A model generated the notes under the pieces. It ran no database searches and was not told the origin of the DNA. It was given only the letters and a program-made list of their open reading frames with translations. DNA of 23,505 bases from Corynebacterium sp. (GTDB lineage Bacteria; Actinomycetota; Actinomycetes; Mycobacteriales; Mycobacteriaceae): the NCBI RefSeq assembly GCF_030152825.1, contig NZ_JASLIP010000039.1, forward strand, positions 1 to 23,505. The letters are read 5' to 3'. Below are positions 5,052 through 13,708 of this stretch, piece by piece; the first letter of the stretch is position 1; each line of letters opens with the position of its first letter. Position numbers and translations under genes: made by a program.

Positions 5052-8000
5052 TTACCGGCTGGCCGCTACGGGCTCCGCGGGGCTGCCTACTCCCTTCGCA
5101 GCATTGTCACGACCGCTCCCCCGTGCCGGGCTGCTCGGCGCGGTGCTGGTCTCGTCCACGCGGTTCTGGCCCTGCCAGGTGCCCATGACGCGCAGTTCGC
5201 CGAGGGTGGCGCGGCCGTCGGCCTCCGGCAGCTGGGTGATCCAGATCAGCAGCTGCTTCATCGGCTTGGTGCCCTGTTCCTTCTTCTCGGCGTTCTCGGC
5301 ACGCTTCTCCTCGGACTCGGCCCCCTCCGAAGCCTCATCAGCGCCGCCGGCCTTCGCCGCCTCCTTGGCCCGGGCCTCCGCCATGGTCTTCAGCAGCTTC
5401 TGGTTCGCACCGCGGCCCACGAGGACGTCCTGCCCATCATCGCCGTGGAACTCCACGTTCATCGTGGACTCGGTGGCAGTCACGGTACCCAGCGAGGTGG
5501 TCTCGTCCAGGGAGAGCGGGACCTTACGCAGGTTGGCGGACTGGTTTCCGCTGGTCGTTGCGGACGTCGCGGTGGCCGTCGCCTCACCCTCCGGCGCGGC
5601 CTCCAAGGCAGTCGGCTCCTCCGAAGCACTCGGCTGGGCGGAGGCCTTGGCGCCCGCCTCGTTCGGGATGGCCGCCCCGCTCGGTGCCGCGGGGTCGGTC
5701 GGCGCGGTGGCCTCGTCGACGCGGCGCAGCTCGACCTTCATGCCGGGCGCCAGGCCCTCCAGCTGCAGCGCGTGGATGCGGGTGCCGGTCGGCAGGTCCA
5801 CGAGCAGGCCGATGCCTTCCTTCGTCGCCTCCGGGGTGCGCCCCAGTGGGCTGAGGTAGGAGTCGGACTCCCACTTCGTCGCCGCACGCCCGTCGGTGAC
5901 GAGCTGGACGTCCTCCGGCGCGTCGAGGGTGCCCTTCGCGCCGGTGGGCATCCATTCGCGGATGTTGCGGATCGGCACGATCGTCGGCTCGCGGTTGATG
6001 ATGCCCTCGGCGCCGGAGCGGATGGAGTCCGTGGATAGCGGCGAATCCTGCCGTCCGCCACCCACAACGCTGAGCAGGCTGGCGACGAGCGTGGCGATCA
6101 GCAGGGCGGAGCCGATAGCGATGCCGCCGATGATGGCGACGTGCTGCAGTCGCGCCTGGCGCACACCGAAGCCGGTCTTCTGGACCTGCGGGGTCGGCGC
6201 CTCGTCCGGGTTGACGGCCAGCTCCCCGGAGGTGAGGTAGCGCAGCCTGGTCGCCAGCTCGCGGGGGTCGCGGTCCGCCGGGTTCGGTGGGACGTCGTCC
6301 TCGTCGCGGTCTGCGTCATCGTCTTCGTCCGCGTCGGTGGCTTCGGCGTGCCCGGTGACCGGGTTGGCCGCCCCGCCGCTGATGACGGCGTCGCGCTGCT
6401 CGGCGTCGAGGTTGCTGGCGGCCAGCGACTCGGCGAGCAGTTCCTTCGGGATCTCCGAGACCGGCACATTGGCCAGCAGGAGCTCGAGGACACTCGCGAT
6501 GCCCTGCATGTCCTGCGCGGAGGAGTTATTCGGCAGGAAGCCCGGGAAGGCGAGGACAGCACCCCCGGCGGTGCTGATGCGGATGCGGTCGCGGTGGTCC
6601 ACGCCTAGTGCCAGGCCGTGGTCGTGCATTTCCGCGGCGGCCTCGGCGAGGTCGGCGACGGCGAATCCGACGGCCAGCGGGTCCGGGCTGGACTCCGCCA
6701 CCGCGGAGAGCGCGGAGCCGTCGGTCCAGTCGGAGACCACGACCACGCTGCCGGGGCTGTCGATGACCTGGTGGATCTGCGCGAGCCCGGCCAGCGGGTT
6801 CGCCTCGCCCTCGGAGCCCTCACCGGCGCGCGCCAGGGCGGCCTCCCGGGCCTCCATCATGACGCGGGACTTGCGCGACATTTCTTGCTTGACCTGCATC
6901 ACCAGTCGGGACTGGTTCGGCACGTACTCGCCGGGGCGCTTGCCCTGGCGCACCGCTGCCAGCGGGTCGAGGATGGTGAGCCCAACCAGCTCGCCGGTGG
7001 CGGTGCGCTGGGCCTGCCAGAACCGGGCGGCGGTGGAGCCTCCGTGGTCGGCGAGCAGGCGGTAGCGTCCGTCCAGGATCGGCGCGCCGGGCACCAGGCG
7101 TGGCCCGCGCACACGTCCCGCGGACAGCGGCGGCAGGGGCGGCAGCAGGGAGTTGGCCACGGCGGCCTCGCGGGCGGCCTCTGCGGGGCCCAGCGGGGTG
7201 GGAACCATGCGCTCTGCGGCGGAGCCCAGTTCCTCCCCGGCTTGACGTCCGGAAAAGAAACGGCCGATACCAGGGACGCGGGAGAGCGCGGAGCCGACGG
7301 TGAGCACCTCGGGCAGCTTGGAGCGCGCCATGACCACGCCGGTGGCGATGAGGAAGACCGAGCCGGTGATAATCAGACGGATCAAAAAGCCCGGGTTCTG
7401 GCCGGGGGTGATGATCGTGTTGGTGAGCACCAAGTCCACCAGCCAGGCGACGAGCGCACCGACGAGCGAGGCGCCGAAAGCCCAGAGGCTGGTGTGCATG
7501 ACCTCGCGGGAGTTGAGGTTGCCCAGGGAGCGGCGCAGCAGCAGCACACCGATGATCGCGCCGGTGACGAAGCCGAAGCCGTTGGCGGCACCCAGCAGCA
7601 CCACCACGAGGCGCGGCTCGGTGGCGACGAACGGTGCGATGGAGACCAGGGCGATCTTGGTGATCGTGATGCCGGCGATGATGAAGGTCGGGGTCCAGAC
7701 CTCCTCGCGGGCGTAGAACACGCGCAGGTGCAGCAGCACCAGGGAGTACGGGATGAGCGTGAAGGCGGAGAAGGAGACGGTCCAACCCAGCACGCTCGCG
7801 GTCTCCATGGAGAAGGAGCGGTAGGCGAACAGTGCCGGTCCGATGATCCCGCCGAATGCGGTCATGAACACGATGATGGGGATCATCGCGAACATGGTCA
7901 GTCGGGTGGCGACGGTGAGGTCGCGGACCACGGCCTTATCGTCGCCGTCGGCGGCGTTGCGGGACAGTCGCGGCATGACGGCGGTCAGCAGGGTCACGCC

Positions 8001-9578
8001 GATGACGCCGTAGGGCATCTGCAGCAGCTGCCAGGCGTTCATGTAGATCGTCGGGGCGTCTCCGGATGCGCTGGAGGCGATCTGGTTATTGACGGCCCAA
8101 CCGACCTGGGAGATCGCCACGTACAGCACGATGGCCACGCCCATGCTGGCGAAGTTCCGCAGGCGCTCGTCCACGCCCCACAGCGGCCGCAGGTTGATGC
8201 CCGCCTTGCGGAGGTAGGGCACCATGATCAGCGCCTGGAAGACCACGCCGAGGGTGGTGCCGAGTCCCAGCAGCAGCACGTGCGGGTCGCTGATGGTGAC
8301 GTGGTCGGTGGGCTGGAGCTTCGTGTCTTCGGGCAGCAGCAGGTAGCCGCCGAGGACGGTAATGGTCACGAGGTTGTTGACCACGGGCGCCCACGCGCCG
8401 GGTTTGAATACTCCCTTGGTGTTCAGCACGGCCATGAACACGGCGAACATGGCGTAGAAGAAGATCTGCGGGAGCACCAGGTAGGCGAACATTGTCGCCA
8501 TTTGCACGTTGACCTGGCCGTCTTGGTCGAGCGTGAGTCTGATCAGCCAGGGGGCGGCACCGACGGCGAGGAGGGTGATGATGACGGTGATGCTGAACGT
8601 CATCGTCAGAAGTCTTCGGATGAAGGCTTCGCCGCGGTCGGGGTCTTCCTTCTCGGCTCGGACGAGCACCGGGACGACCAGGGAGGTCAGCACCGCGCCG
8701 AGGACGAGCTCCGTGATGAGGTTCGGCAGCGTGTTCGCGGTGTTGAATGCGGAGGCGACGGCGGCGCCCAGCGCGGAGCCGATGAGGACGGTGCGCAGGA
8801 AGCCGGTGATGCGCGACAGGAGGGTCGCGATGGCCATGGAGCCGCCGGTGCGGACGACGTCGGCGTCCGAGGGTTGCTCGTTTTGCTTGTCCTGTTCCGC
8901 CGCGGCAGCGGCGGTGCGGTCCGTTGGGGTTTCTTCCTCCGGTGGGACGTCACTGCTGCCGCCGTCGGTTGCGGTGGCTGCGGGGGCGCTGCCCGCCGCC
9001 CCTGTCGTGCCTGCCGTCCCGGTTGGGGTGGCGTTGGATGCGGCGCCTGCGTGAGCGGTTACGGTGCTTGCGCCTGCTCCGGCGGCGCTGCGTGCACCCG
9101 TTGCGGCGCCGGTTCCGACCCCAGTGCCAGCGAGGGCTCGGGCGGGTGTGCGGTCCGGTTGTGAGCTCGCGCGGTATTGGCGGCCCGCGGGGTCAGCCCC
9201 CGGGTCGGCGGAGCGGCCGAGTTCCCCGGCGAGGCCGAACTCGTATTGGTCATAGGCCTGGCGCTCATTGGCCAGGTGGATCTCCGAGGCGGGCCGGCGG
9301 AAGTCCACGGCCGGGGCGGCTGGGGCCTCGGGCGTGGTGTCTTCGGGTTCCTGGCCGTGCTGGGAGGGGGCGACGCTCAGAGAGGAGTAGTCGTCCGTTG
9401 TCTCCGGTGCGTCGGCTTCTTCGCGCGCCTGCGGGGCCAGCGCGGGCGGGCGTGCTTCGATGAAGCGGCCGCGCTGCCCTGCGGGTGGCTTGGGAGGTGG
9501 CGTGCTGCCGTGGCCTGCGCTGTCAGCGGAATCCTCGGGAACGTCTGGGGTAGTCACAGAATCCATCTTCGCCGACAT
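5052..9578 (-). CDS. murJ: MurJ/MviN lipid II flippase fused to a pseudokinase and an extracytoplasmic domain
   Basis: This 1508-aa polytopic protein flips lipid II across the membrane for peptidoglycan synthesis. Its domains in order are: a disordered Ala/Thr/Pro-rich N-terminus (1-243); the 14-helix MurJ core (about 244-755); a cytoplasmic kinase-like domain (about 827-1120); a transmembrane helix (about 1146-1173); and an extracytoplasmic beta-rich, discoidin-like domain (about 1200-1290 and 1345-1470) interrupted by Ala/Glu-rich linkers. The kinase-like part lacks the VAIK lysine (LVGLTIL at 864-870) and a DFG motif, so it is a pseudokinase. In M. tuberculosis MviN this domain, once phosphorylated by PknB, recruits FhaA. 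That protein is 1184 aa, and the extra length here is mainly the N-terminus and linkers. A TAG stop lies five codons upstream in frame, which limits the start to 9578. The AGGA ribosome site is about 11 nt away and partly in a hairpin. Confidence 0.96.
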   Translation of the reverse strand: MSAKMDSVTTPDVPEDSADSAGHGSTPPPKPPAGQRGRFIEARPPALAPQAREEADAPETTDDYSSLSVAPSQHGQEPEDTTPEAPAAPAVDFRRPASEIHLANERQAYDQYEFGLAGELGRSADPGADPAGRQYRASSQPDRTPARALAGTGVGTGAATGARSAAGAGASTVTAHAGAASNATPTGTAGTTGAAGSAPAATATDGGSSDVPPEEETPTDRTAAAAAEQDKQNEQPSDADVVRTGGSMAIATLLSRITGFLRTVLIGSALGAAVASAFNTANTLPNLITELVLGAVLTSLVVPVLVRAEKEDPDRGEAFIRRLLTMTFSITVIITLLAVGAAPWLIRLTLDQDGQVNVQMATMFAYLVLPQIFFYAMFAVFMAVLNTKGVFKPGAWAPVVNNLVTITVLGGYLLLPEDTKLQPTDHVTISDPHVLLLGLGTTLGVVFQALIMVPYLRKAGINLRPLWGVDERLRNFASMGVAIVLYVAISQVGWAVNNQIASSASGDAPTIYMNAWQLLQMPYGVIGVTLLTAVMPRLSRNAADGDDKAVVRDLTVATRLTMFAMIPIIVFMTAFGGIIGPALFAYRSFSMETASVLGWTVSFSAFTLIPYSLVLLHLRVFYAREEVWTPTFIIAGITITKIALVSIAPFVATEPRLVVVLLGAANGFGFVTGAIIGVLLLRRSLGNLNSREVMHTSLWAFGASLVGALVAWLVDLVLTNTIITPGQNPGFLIRLIITGSVFLIATGVVMARSKLPEVLTVGSALSRVPGIGRFFSGRQAGEELGSAAERMVPTPLGPAEAAREAAVANSLLPPLPPLSAGRVRGPRLVPGAPILDGRYRLLADHGGSTAARFWQAQRTATGELVGLTILDPLAAVRQGKRPGEYVPNQSRLVMQVKQEMSRKSRVMMEAREAALARAGEGSEGEANPLAGLAQIHQVIDSPGSVVVVSDWTDGSALSAVAESSPDPLAVGFAVADLAEAAAEMHDHGLALGVDHRDRIRISTAGGAVLAFPGFLPNNSSAQDMQGIASVLELLLANVPVSEIPKELLAESLAASNLDAEQRDAVISGGAANPVTGHAEATDADEDDDADRDEDDVPPNPADRDPRELATRLRYLTSGELAVNPDEAPTPQVQKTGFGVRQARLQHVAIIGGIAIGSALLIATLVASLLSVVGGGRQDSPLSTDSIRSGAEGIINREPTIVPIRNIREWMPTGAKGTLDAPEDVQLVTDGRAATKWESDSYLSPLGRTPEATKEGIGLLVDLPTGTRIHALQLEGLAPGMKVELRRVDEATAPTDPAAPSGAAIPNEAGAKASAQPSASEEPTALEAAPEGEATATATSATTSGNQSANLRKVPLSLDETTSLGTVTATESTMNVEFHGDDGQDVLVGRGANQKLLKTMAEARAKEAAKAGGADEASEGAESEEKRAENAEKKEQGTKPMKQLLIWITQLPEADGRATLGELRVMGTWQGQNRVDETSTAPSSPARGSGRDNAAKGVGSPAEPVAASR

Positions 9579-9583
9579 TGGGT

Positions 9584-9604
9584 GCGTTTCCTAACTAGAA
9601 ACGC
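9584..9604 (-). promoter_or_regulatory. Leader hairpin overlapping the murJ ribosome site
   Basis: On the minus strand GCGTTTC (9604-9598) pairs with GAAACGC (9590-9584) around the loop TAGTTAG. The only Shine-Dalgarno-like bases (AGGA) straddle the loop and the 3' arm, and the ATG follows 5 nt after the stem. Folding would hide the ribosome site, so it may damp translation. This is inference from the sequence alone. Confidence 0.35.
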
Positions 9605-9762
9605 GCTCGATCGGCGGGTTTTCGCTGCCTGTGATGGGTTTTACACGGTGTGTGAGGGCGTGGCGCGCCTGGCTTATCGCTGGCTTCTTCTTGGCCGTTA
9701 GCTGCGGTGGGTTGCTCGGCGGGGCGCCAATCGGGGTGCGCGGCTGCGTTCTTGCGGCGGGC

Positions 9763-12700
9763 CTAGCGGCGACGGCTGCCGCGACGCTTGCGGTCCAGGA
9801 GGAGCTTCCCGCCGATGCCCGCGCCCGCGATGATGGTGAGCAGGAGGATCATCTTATCCAGCGGGATATTGGGGCTGGAGTGCACGCTGACCTGCACGGA
9901 GTCACTGATTCGCTTGTCGTTGGGGCTAGCGAGCCACAGGTCGAGGTCGCTGCGCCTATCCGCAGCACCGAGGTCGATCGACACGGTGAGGGAGCCACGC
10001 GCCGGGATCATCTGCGCGTCGGATTCCAGAATTTCGGCCGGGTGCCCGGCGTACTCGTCGAGGGTGTCGCGGTAGCGGATCTTCGCTGGCACGGGCAGCG
10101 GTAGGCCGTTTTGGGCGGCGACGATCAGCGGTGCGGCCTCGGAGGTTCGGGTGAAGACGTTGCCGGGCGGCAGCAGGGTCACCGAGTTGCGCAGGGTGTC
10201 CGCGGTCTCTGCCGCACCGGCGACCCGGTCGGCGGCGCGCTGGCTGGCCTCCTCCTGCTCCGCGAGGTTGCGGGTGCCGTAGTTGCTGGTGGCGCGGGCG
10301 AGATCGGCGAGGATGGGGCGGGTGAACTGCTCGCGGGTCAGGGCGATCTGCCGGGAGTTGGACATCATCAGGGTGAGGCTGCGAATCCGGTCGGCCAGGG
10401 TGGCCAGCTGCGGGGCGAGTTCCTCGGTGGGTTTCCCGGGGTCGGCGAAGGGCTGGGTGACCTCGCCGAGCGCCAGCTCGGAATTCTTCAGGCCGCGGGA
10501 GCGCAGCGCATCGGCCAGGGAGGCTGGGGTCGCGTGCCCGGTGGCGAAGGCCTGCTCGATGTACCCCAGCAGTGCGGTGGCGTCCTGCCCGTTGACCTCC
10601 CACTGGCCCGGCGGGACGGCAAGGATCGGCTCGGGGCTGGCGAGTTCCTGCTGGAGCACAGCCAGGGCGCTGGACATGCGGGTGGCCTCGGAGTCCGCGT
10701 TGGCGTCGAAGCGGGACTGGGGGTTGGAGTAGCCCGTGGTGTCCGGGCGGGCGCCGGTGGCGGCCAGGACGGTGCCGAGGTCGCCGGAGTAGCGCAGCGC
10801 GCGGAGGCTGCCGGCATCGTTGAGCTTCAGCAGGCGCTCGTTCCACTGCTGGTCAGCCTGCTGGGTCGCGGGGTCCTGGGCATCCCCTGTCTCCTCCCCC
10901 GCGGCCTCGGGGGCCTGGGCGGGCTGCTGGGTGAGCACGGTGTTGTTCGCGACGAGCGCGGTGACCGGTGCCTTGGGGTCCAGGGGGGGCAGGATCGCCT
11001 GGCCCTTGAGGGTGTTTTCGAAGCGGCGGGAGAGGTCGGCCCCCACCGGGTTGGGTTCCATCTTCGCGGCGGCGAGGTACGGCAGCGCCTCGGGCGTGAG
11101 GTAGCCGCTGCTGGGGATTGCAATATTGGCCACCGGGGTGGTGCCGAGGATCTCGTGGATGGTGGCGGCACCCCGGCCGAGGGCGTGCATGCTGAGCCAG
11201 GCCGCGCTGGTGGATGCGTCCGATCCGCCGGTGGCGTTGCCTGCGTCGGAGCCTGCCGTGGCCCCATCGCCCGCCCCCCCAGTGCCCGTGGCGCCGGTGT
11301 CCGCTCCGGCAGCACCGGCCGCATCTCCGCTGGTTGCGGTGCCATTCGCCTGCCCGGCCGCGTTCTCCGGGTTGGTGGGCCCGGTGGCCTGGGCGGTGGT
11401 GTTGATGTCCGCCCCGCCGTAGGGCAGCGCGACGGTGCAGCTCTCCTTGGCGGTCTCCCGCAGGTCGCCGAGCCAGGCCGCGGCGGCCTTATCCTGCGCG
11501 CCGGGTTCGGAGCGATCCTTGGTGTTGAAGATGTCTCCCCAGGAGTCGCGGAGCCGTTTGCGCTCTTCGACGGGCTTCGGGGCGCTCCCGCCCACGCGGT
11601 AGCCGCCGGCCATGCGTTCCACGGTCTGCAGCAGGTCGGGGTCGATCGCCAGGCAGCTGGCCTCGCGGATCTTGGTCCCCTGCGGGCTCTCCAGGGCGGT
11701 GCGGTAGCTGTCCAGGAGGGTGCGCAGTCGGCCGCCTTCCTTCAGTTGCTCACCGAGGGAGTCCTCTCTGAGGTAGAGCTCGGCGGGCTCGGGGGCGTCC
11801 CCGACCGCGCCGGGCGTGGCGTGTGTTTCGCCACCGATGGGCCACAGGAAGGTCAGCGGGGTGCCGGATGTACTGCTCCCCTCCCCTGCCGGGGCCTGGG
11901 CGTTGCCCGTCGCGTCCTCTCCCGTGTCAGCATTCGGGTCCGAGTCCGCGTCCTCTTCTTCCTTCTTCTCTTCCGGGGTGACGACGGCCGTCGCGCGGGT
12001 CACCGCGAGCAGTTCCGCCCCCGGTGCTGCGTGTCCCCCGGCCTCTCCCCCATCACCGGCGCCGCCAGCGGCCCCGGGCGTGCCGCCGAGGGCGAACATC
12101 AGCGGGTAGGTGCCGGACTGCGCGGAGTTCGGCAGCCCGAAGCTCATCGGCGCCAAGGACCCAGCTGGGCCGGCCGTTTCGCCGGTGGGGTTCTCGGGCG
12201 TTGGGGTGGTGCCGTCGTCCTGAAAGGAAGGGTCGCGGAAGAGGCGGACGTTCACGTCGACGGACTCGCCCGGCCGCAGGGAGACCTCGTCGCCGTTGCT
12301 GCGCTGCAGTGGGCGTGCCGGGGAGTTGTGCGGGTACTCGCCGCTGTTGGAGAGCAGCGAGGTGCGGACTTGGGCGGGGCTGCCGGCGGCGGGGGCGGTT
12401 TTCAGGCTCAGCGTTAGCCCGCGGATGGTGCCGGGGCTGGTGTTGCGGATGCGCAGGGTGTAGGTCTGCGGATCGGTGTCCTCGGCACTGAGGAAGCGCG
12501 GGCTGATGTTGCGAACCTGCAGGTTAATGCCACGGTTCGGGTCGGTGGAGCGGGCATTCGGGTTGGCCCAGTCCGTGGCCTCCGCCTGGTGGAAGGTGGT
12601 CTGATCGGGGGTTTGGGCGTCCGCGGCGGGCTGTGCATTTGCTGCGGGCATGGCGCTTGCGGCGGGCAGCGCAGAGCCTACGAACGGGTCGGGCACGGCG

Positions 12701-12768
12701 GTGACCCACCCGGCGCAGAGGAGGGAGCCGAGCGCGAGGGCGGTGGCGGGGCGGATTCTGGCAGCCAT
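9763..12768 (-). CDS. DUF6049-type secreted, membrane-anchored protein (Rv3909-like)
   Basis: This 1001-aa protein has a cleavable signal peptide (hydrophobic 8-24; possible sites after the AxA motifs near 39-51), a large extracytoplasmic region, one C-terminal transmembrane helix (about 968-988, IPLDKMILLLTIIAGAGIGG) and a short basic cytoplasmic tail (DRKRRGSRRR). The N-terminal part (about 80-240) looks like an immunoglobulin-type beta domain. Two low-complexity stretches interrupt the rest: an acidic one (about 265-300) and a Gly/Ala/Thr-rich one (about 455-520). Gene order identifies it as the counterpart of Rv3909, always next to murJ. The biochemical role is not known; an envelope or MurJ accessory function is inferred. 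The ATG at 12768 has an ideal AGGAGG 5 nt upstream that overlaps the stop of the Nudix gene, so the two are translationally coupled. Confidence 0.92.
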   Translation of the reverse strand: MAARIRPATALALGSLLCAGWVTAVPDPFVGSALPAASAMPAANAQPAADAQTPDQTTFHQAEATDWANPNARSTDPNRGINLQVRNISPRFLSAEDTDPQTYTLRIRNTSPGTIRGLTLSLKTAPAAGSPAQVRTSLLSNSGEYPHNSPARPLQRSNGDEVSLRPGESVDVNVRLFRDPSFQDDGTTPTPENPTGETAGPAGSLAPMSFGLPNSAQSGTYPLMFALGGTPGAAGGAGDGGEAGGHAAPGAELLAVTRATAVVTPEEKKEEEDADSDPNADTGEDATGNAQAPAGEGSSTSGTPLTFLWPIGGETHATPGAVGDAPEPAELYLREDSLGEQLKEGGRLRTLLDSYRTALESPQGTKIREASCLAIDPDLLQTVERMAGGYRVGGSAPKPVEERKRLRDSWGDIFNTKDRSEPGAQDKAAAAWLGDLRETAKESCTVALPYGGADINTTAQATGPTNPENAAGQANGTATSGDAAGAAGADTGATGTGGAGDGATAGSDAGNATGGSDASTSAAWLSMHALGRGAATIHEILGTTPVANIAIPSSGYLTPEALPYLAAAKMEPNPVGADLSRRFENTLKGQAILPPLDPKAPVTALVANNTVLTQQPAQAPEAAGEETGDAQDPATQQADQQWNERLLKLNDAGSLRALRYSGDLGTVLAATGARPDTTGYSNPQSRFDANADSEATRMSSALAVLQQELASPEPILAVPPGQWEVNGQDATALLGYIEQAFATGHATPASLADALRSRGLKNSELALGEVTQPFADPGKPTEELAPQLATLADRIRSLTLMMSNSRQIALTREQFTRPILADLARATSNYGTRNLAEQEEASQRAADRVAGAAETADTLRNSVTLLPPGNVFTRTSEAAPLIVAAQNGLPLPVPAKIRYRDTLDEYAGHPAEILESDAQMIPARGSLTVSIDLGAADRRSDLDLWLASPNDKRISDSVQVSVHSSPNIPLDKMILLLTIIAGAGIGGKLLLDRKRRGSRRR

Positions 12769-12777
12769 GCAGCCCTC

Positions 12778-13587
12778 CTAACGCGGGGTGGCGCGGCCTG
12801 CTTCCGCTTCCGCGCGGGCGTGGTTCGGCAACGTGTCGAGGGCGCGGCGGGCCAGGCGGCGCTCGTCGGCGTAGGCGAGGCGTTCGACCAGGTGGTTCAC
12901 GGGAACCCAGGTGACTTCGGTGACCTCGGGGTCTTCGTCGTTGAACTCGCCGTCCACGTAGCGCAGCAGGTGGTGGTGGACGGTCTTGTGGATGCGGGTG
13001 CCTTCGGAGACGAACCAGTAGTCGATGGTGCCGAGTTCGTCGATGACGGTCCCGGCGATCCCGGTTTCCTCCCACACTTCGCGTTCAGCGGTGCTGTGGT
13101 GGGATTCGTGTTCTTCGACGTGGCCTTTGGGCATGGACCACAGGAGGCGTCCGCGGCGGTCGACGCGGCCGATGAGGGCGGCGTAGATCTTGGACATGTC
13201 CACGCTGCCGTTGGGGCGCACGGCTTCGGCCAGACCGGTGAGGACGAGCCCGCCCGCGGAGGTTTCCACCGAGAGTGGCAGGTCGGAGTGCTCCAGGTGG
13301 GTGCGGTTCTGCTTGCCCTGTTTGGTACGACGGCTGCCGGTTCGCTTCGGGTTGTTGCGGTTGGCCCCGGAGCGGTTGTTGCGGTTGCTGCTGCGGTTGT
13401 TCTCGCCCTGCTGGCCCTGCTGGTTGCCGCGGCCTTTACCCTTGCGGTTGTTTTTCGCGTTCTTGGTGTTTTTTGGGCGGCGCTGGTTCTCGCGCTGTGG
13501 CTGTTCGTCCTGCTGCGAACGGTGGCGCGTGCTGCGGGGCGAACCGCTGCTCGTGGTGGCGCTGTCGTTCGTGTTCATTCTGTTCAT
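12778..13587 (-). CDS. Nudix hydrolase with Asn/Arg-rich N-terminus (MutT4-like)
   Basis: This 269-aa protein carries a perfect Nudix box at 155-177 (G155, E161, R169-E170, E173-E174, G176), which coordinates Mg2+ and hydrolyses nucleoside diphosphates linked to another moiety. Residues 1-100 are strongly basic and low-complexity, rich in Asn, Arg, Gln and Lys (for example NRSSNRNNRSGANRNN), and may bind RNA or DNA. The start at 13587 is chosen because AGGCGAG lies 8 nt upstream. The frame stays open to 13902 but that would overlap the divergent pcnA gene. M. tuberculosis mutT4 (Rv3908) holds the same place between pcnA and Rv3909. The exact substrate cannot be told from sequence. The stop codon overlaps the ribosome site of the next gene. 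Confidence 0.92.
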   Translation of the reverse strand: MNRMNTNDSATTSSGSPRSTRHRSQQDEQPQRENQRRPKNTKNAKNNRKGKGRGNQQGQQGENNRSSNRNNRSGANRNNPKRTGSRRTKQGKQNRTHLEHSDLPLSVETSAGGLVLTGLAEAVRPNGSVDMSKIYAALIGRVDRRGRLLWSMPKGHVEEHESHHSTAEREVWEETGIAGTVIDELGTIDYWFVSEGTRIHKTVHHHLLRYVDGEFNDEDPEVTEVTWVPVNHLVERLAYADERRLARRALDTLPNHARAEAEAGRATPR

Positions 13588-13695
13588 AGTAGCTGCTCGC
13601 CTGGGGCTTGGGGGAACCGTCGGCGGCTGTTGGGCGTGCCGGTGGTGGGCGCTGGGCAGGTGACCGGTGCCGTGTTGGGGTGTGGGGCCATGGAG

Positions 13696-13701
13696 TAAGG
13701 T
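13696..13701 (+). promoter_or_regulatory. -10 box of pcnA, leaderless arrangement
   Basis: TAAGGT (13696-13701) ends 7 nt before GTG 13709, the spacing expected if transcription begins at the start codon. TGTTGG (13673-13678) is a possible -35 with a 17-nt spacer. AAGG of the same sequence could instead act as a ribosome site. On the minus strand the overlapping bases read TACCTT, a possible -10 for the divergent Nudix gene. Confidence 0.45.
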
Positions 13702-13708
13702 ATTGCGC

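Noticed and set aside
6618..9164. Open frame of 848 codons on the plus strand opposite murJ
   Set aside because: It is a shadow of GC-rich antisense coding: composition rich in Gly, Asp, His and Gln, no recognisable domain, and no ribosome site. The minus-strand MurJ fusion explains the region.
10111..12417. Open frame of 768 codons on the plus strand opposite the DUF6049-type gene
   Set aside because: Gly/Arg/Val-rich antisense shadow without domains. The minus-strand gene has a signal peptide, TM helix and ideal ribosome site.
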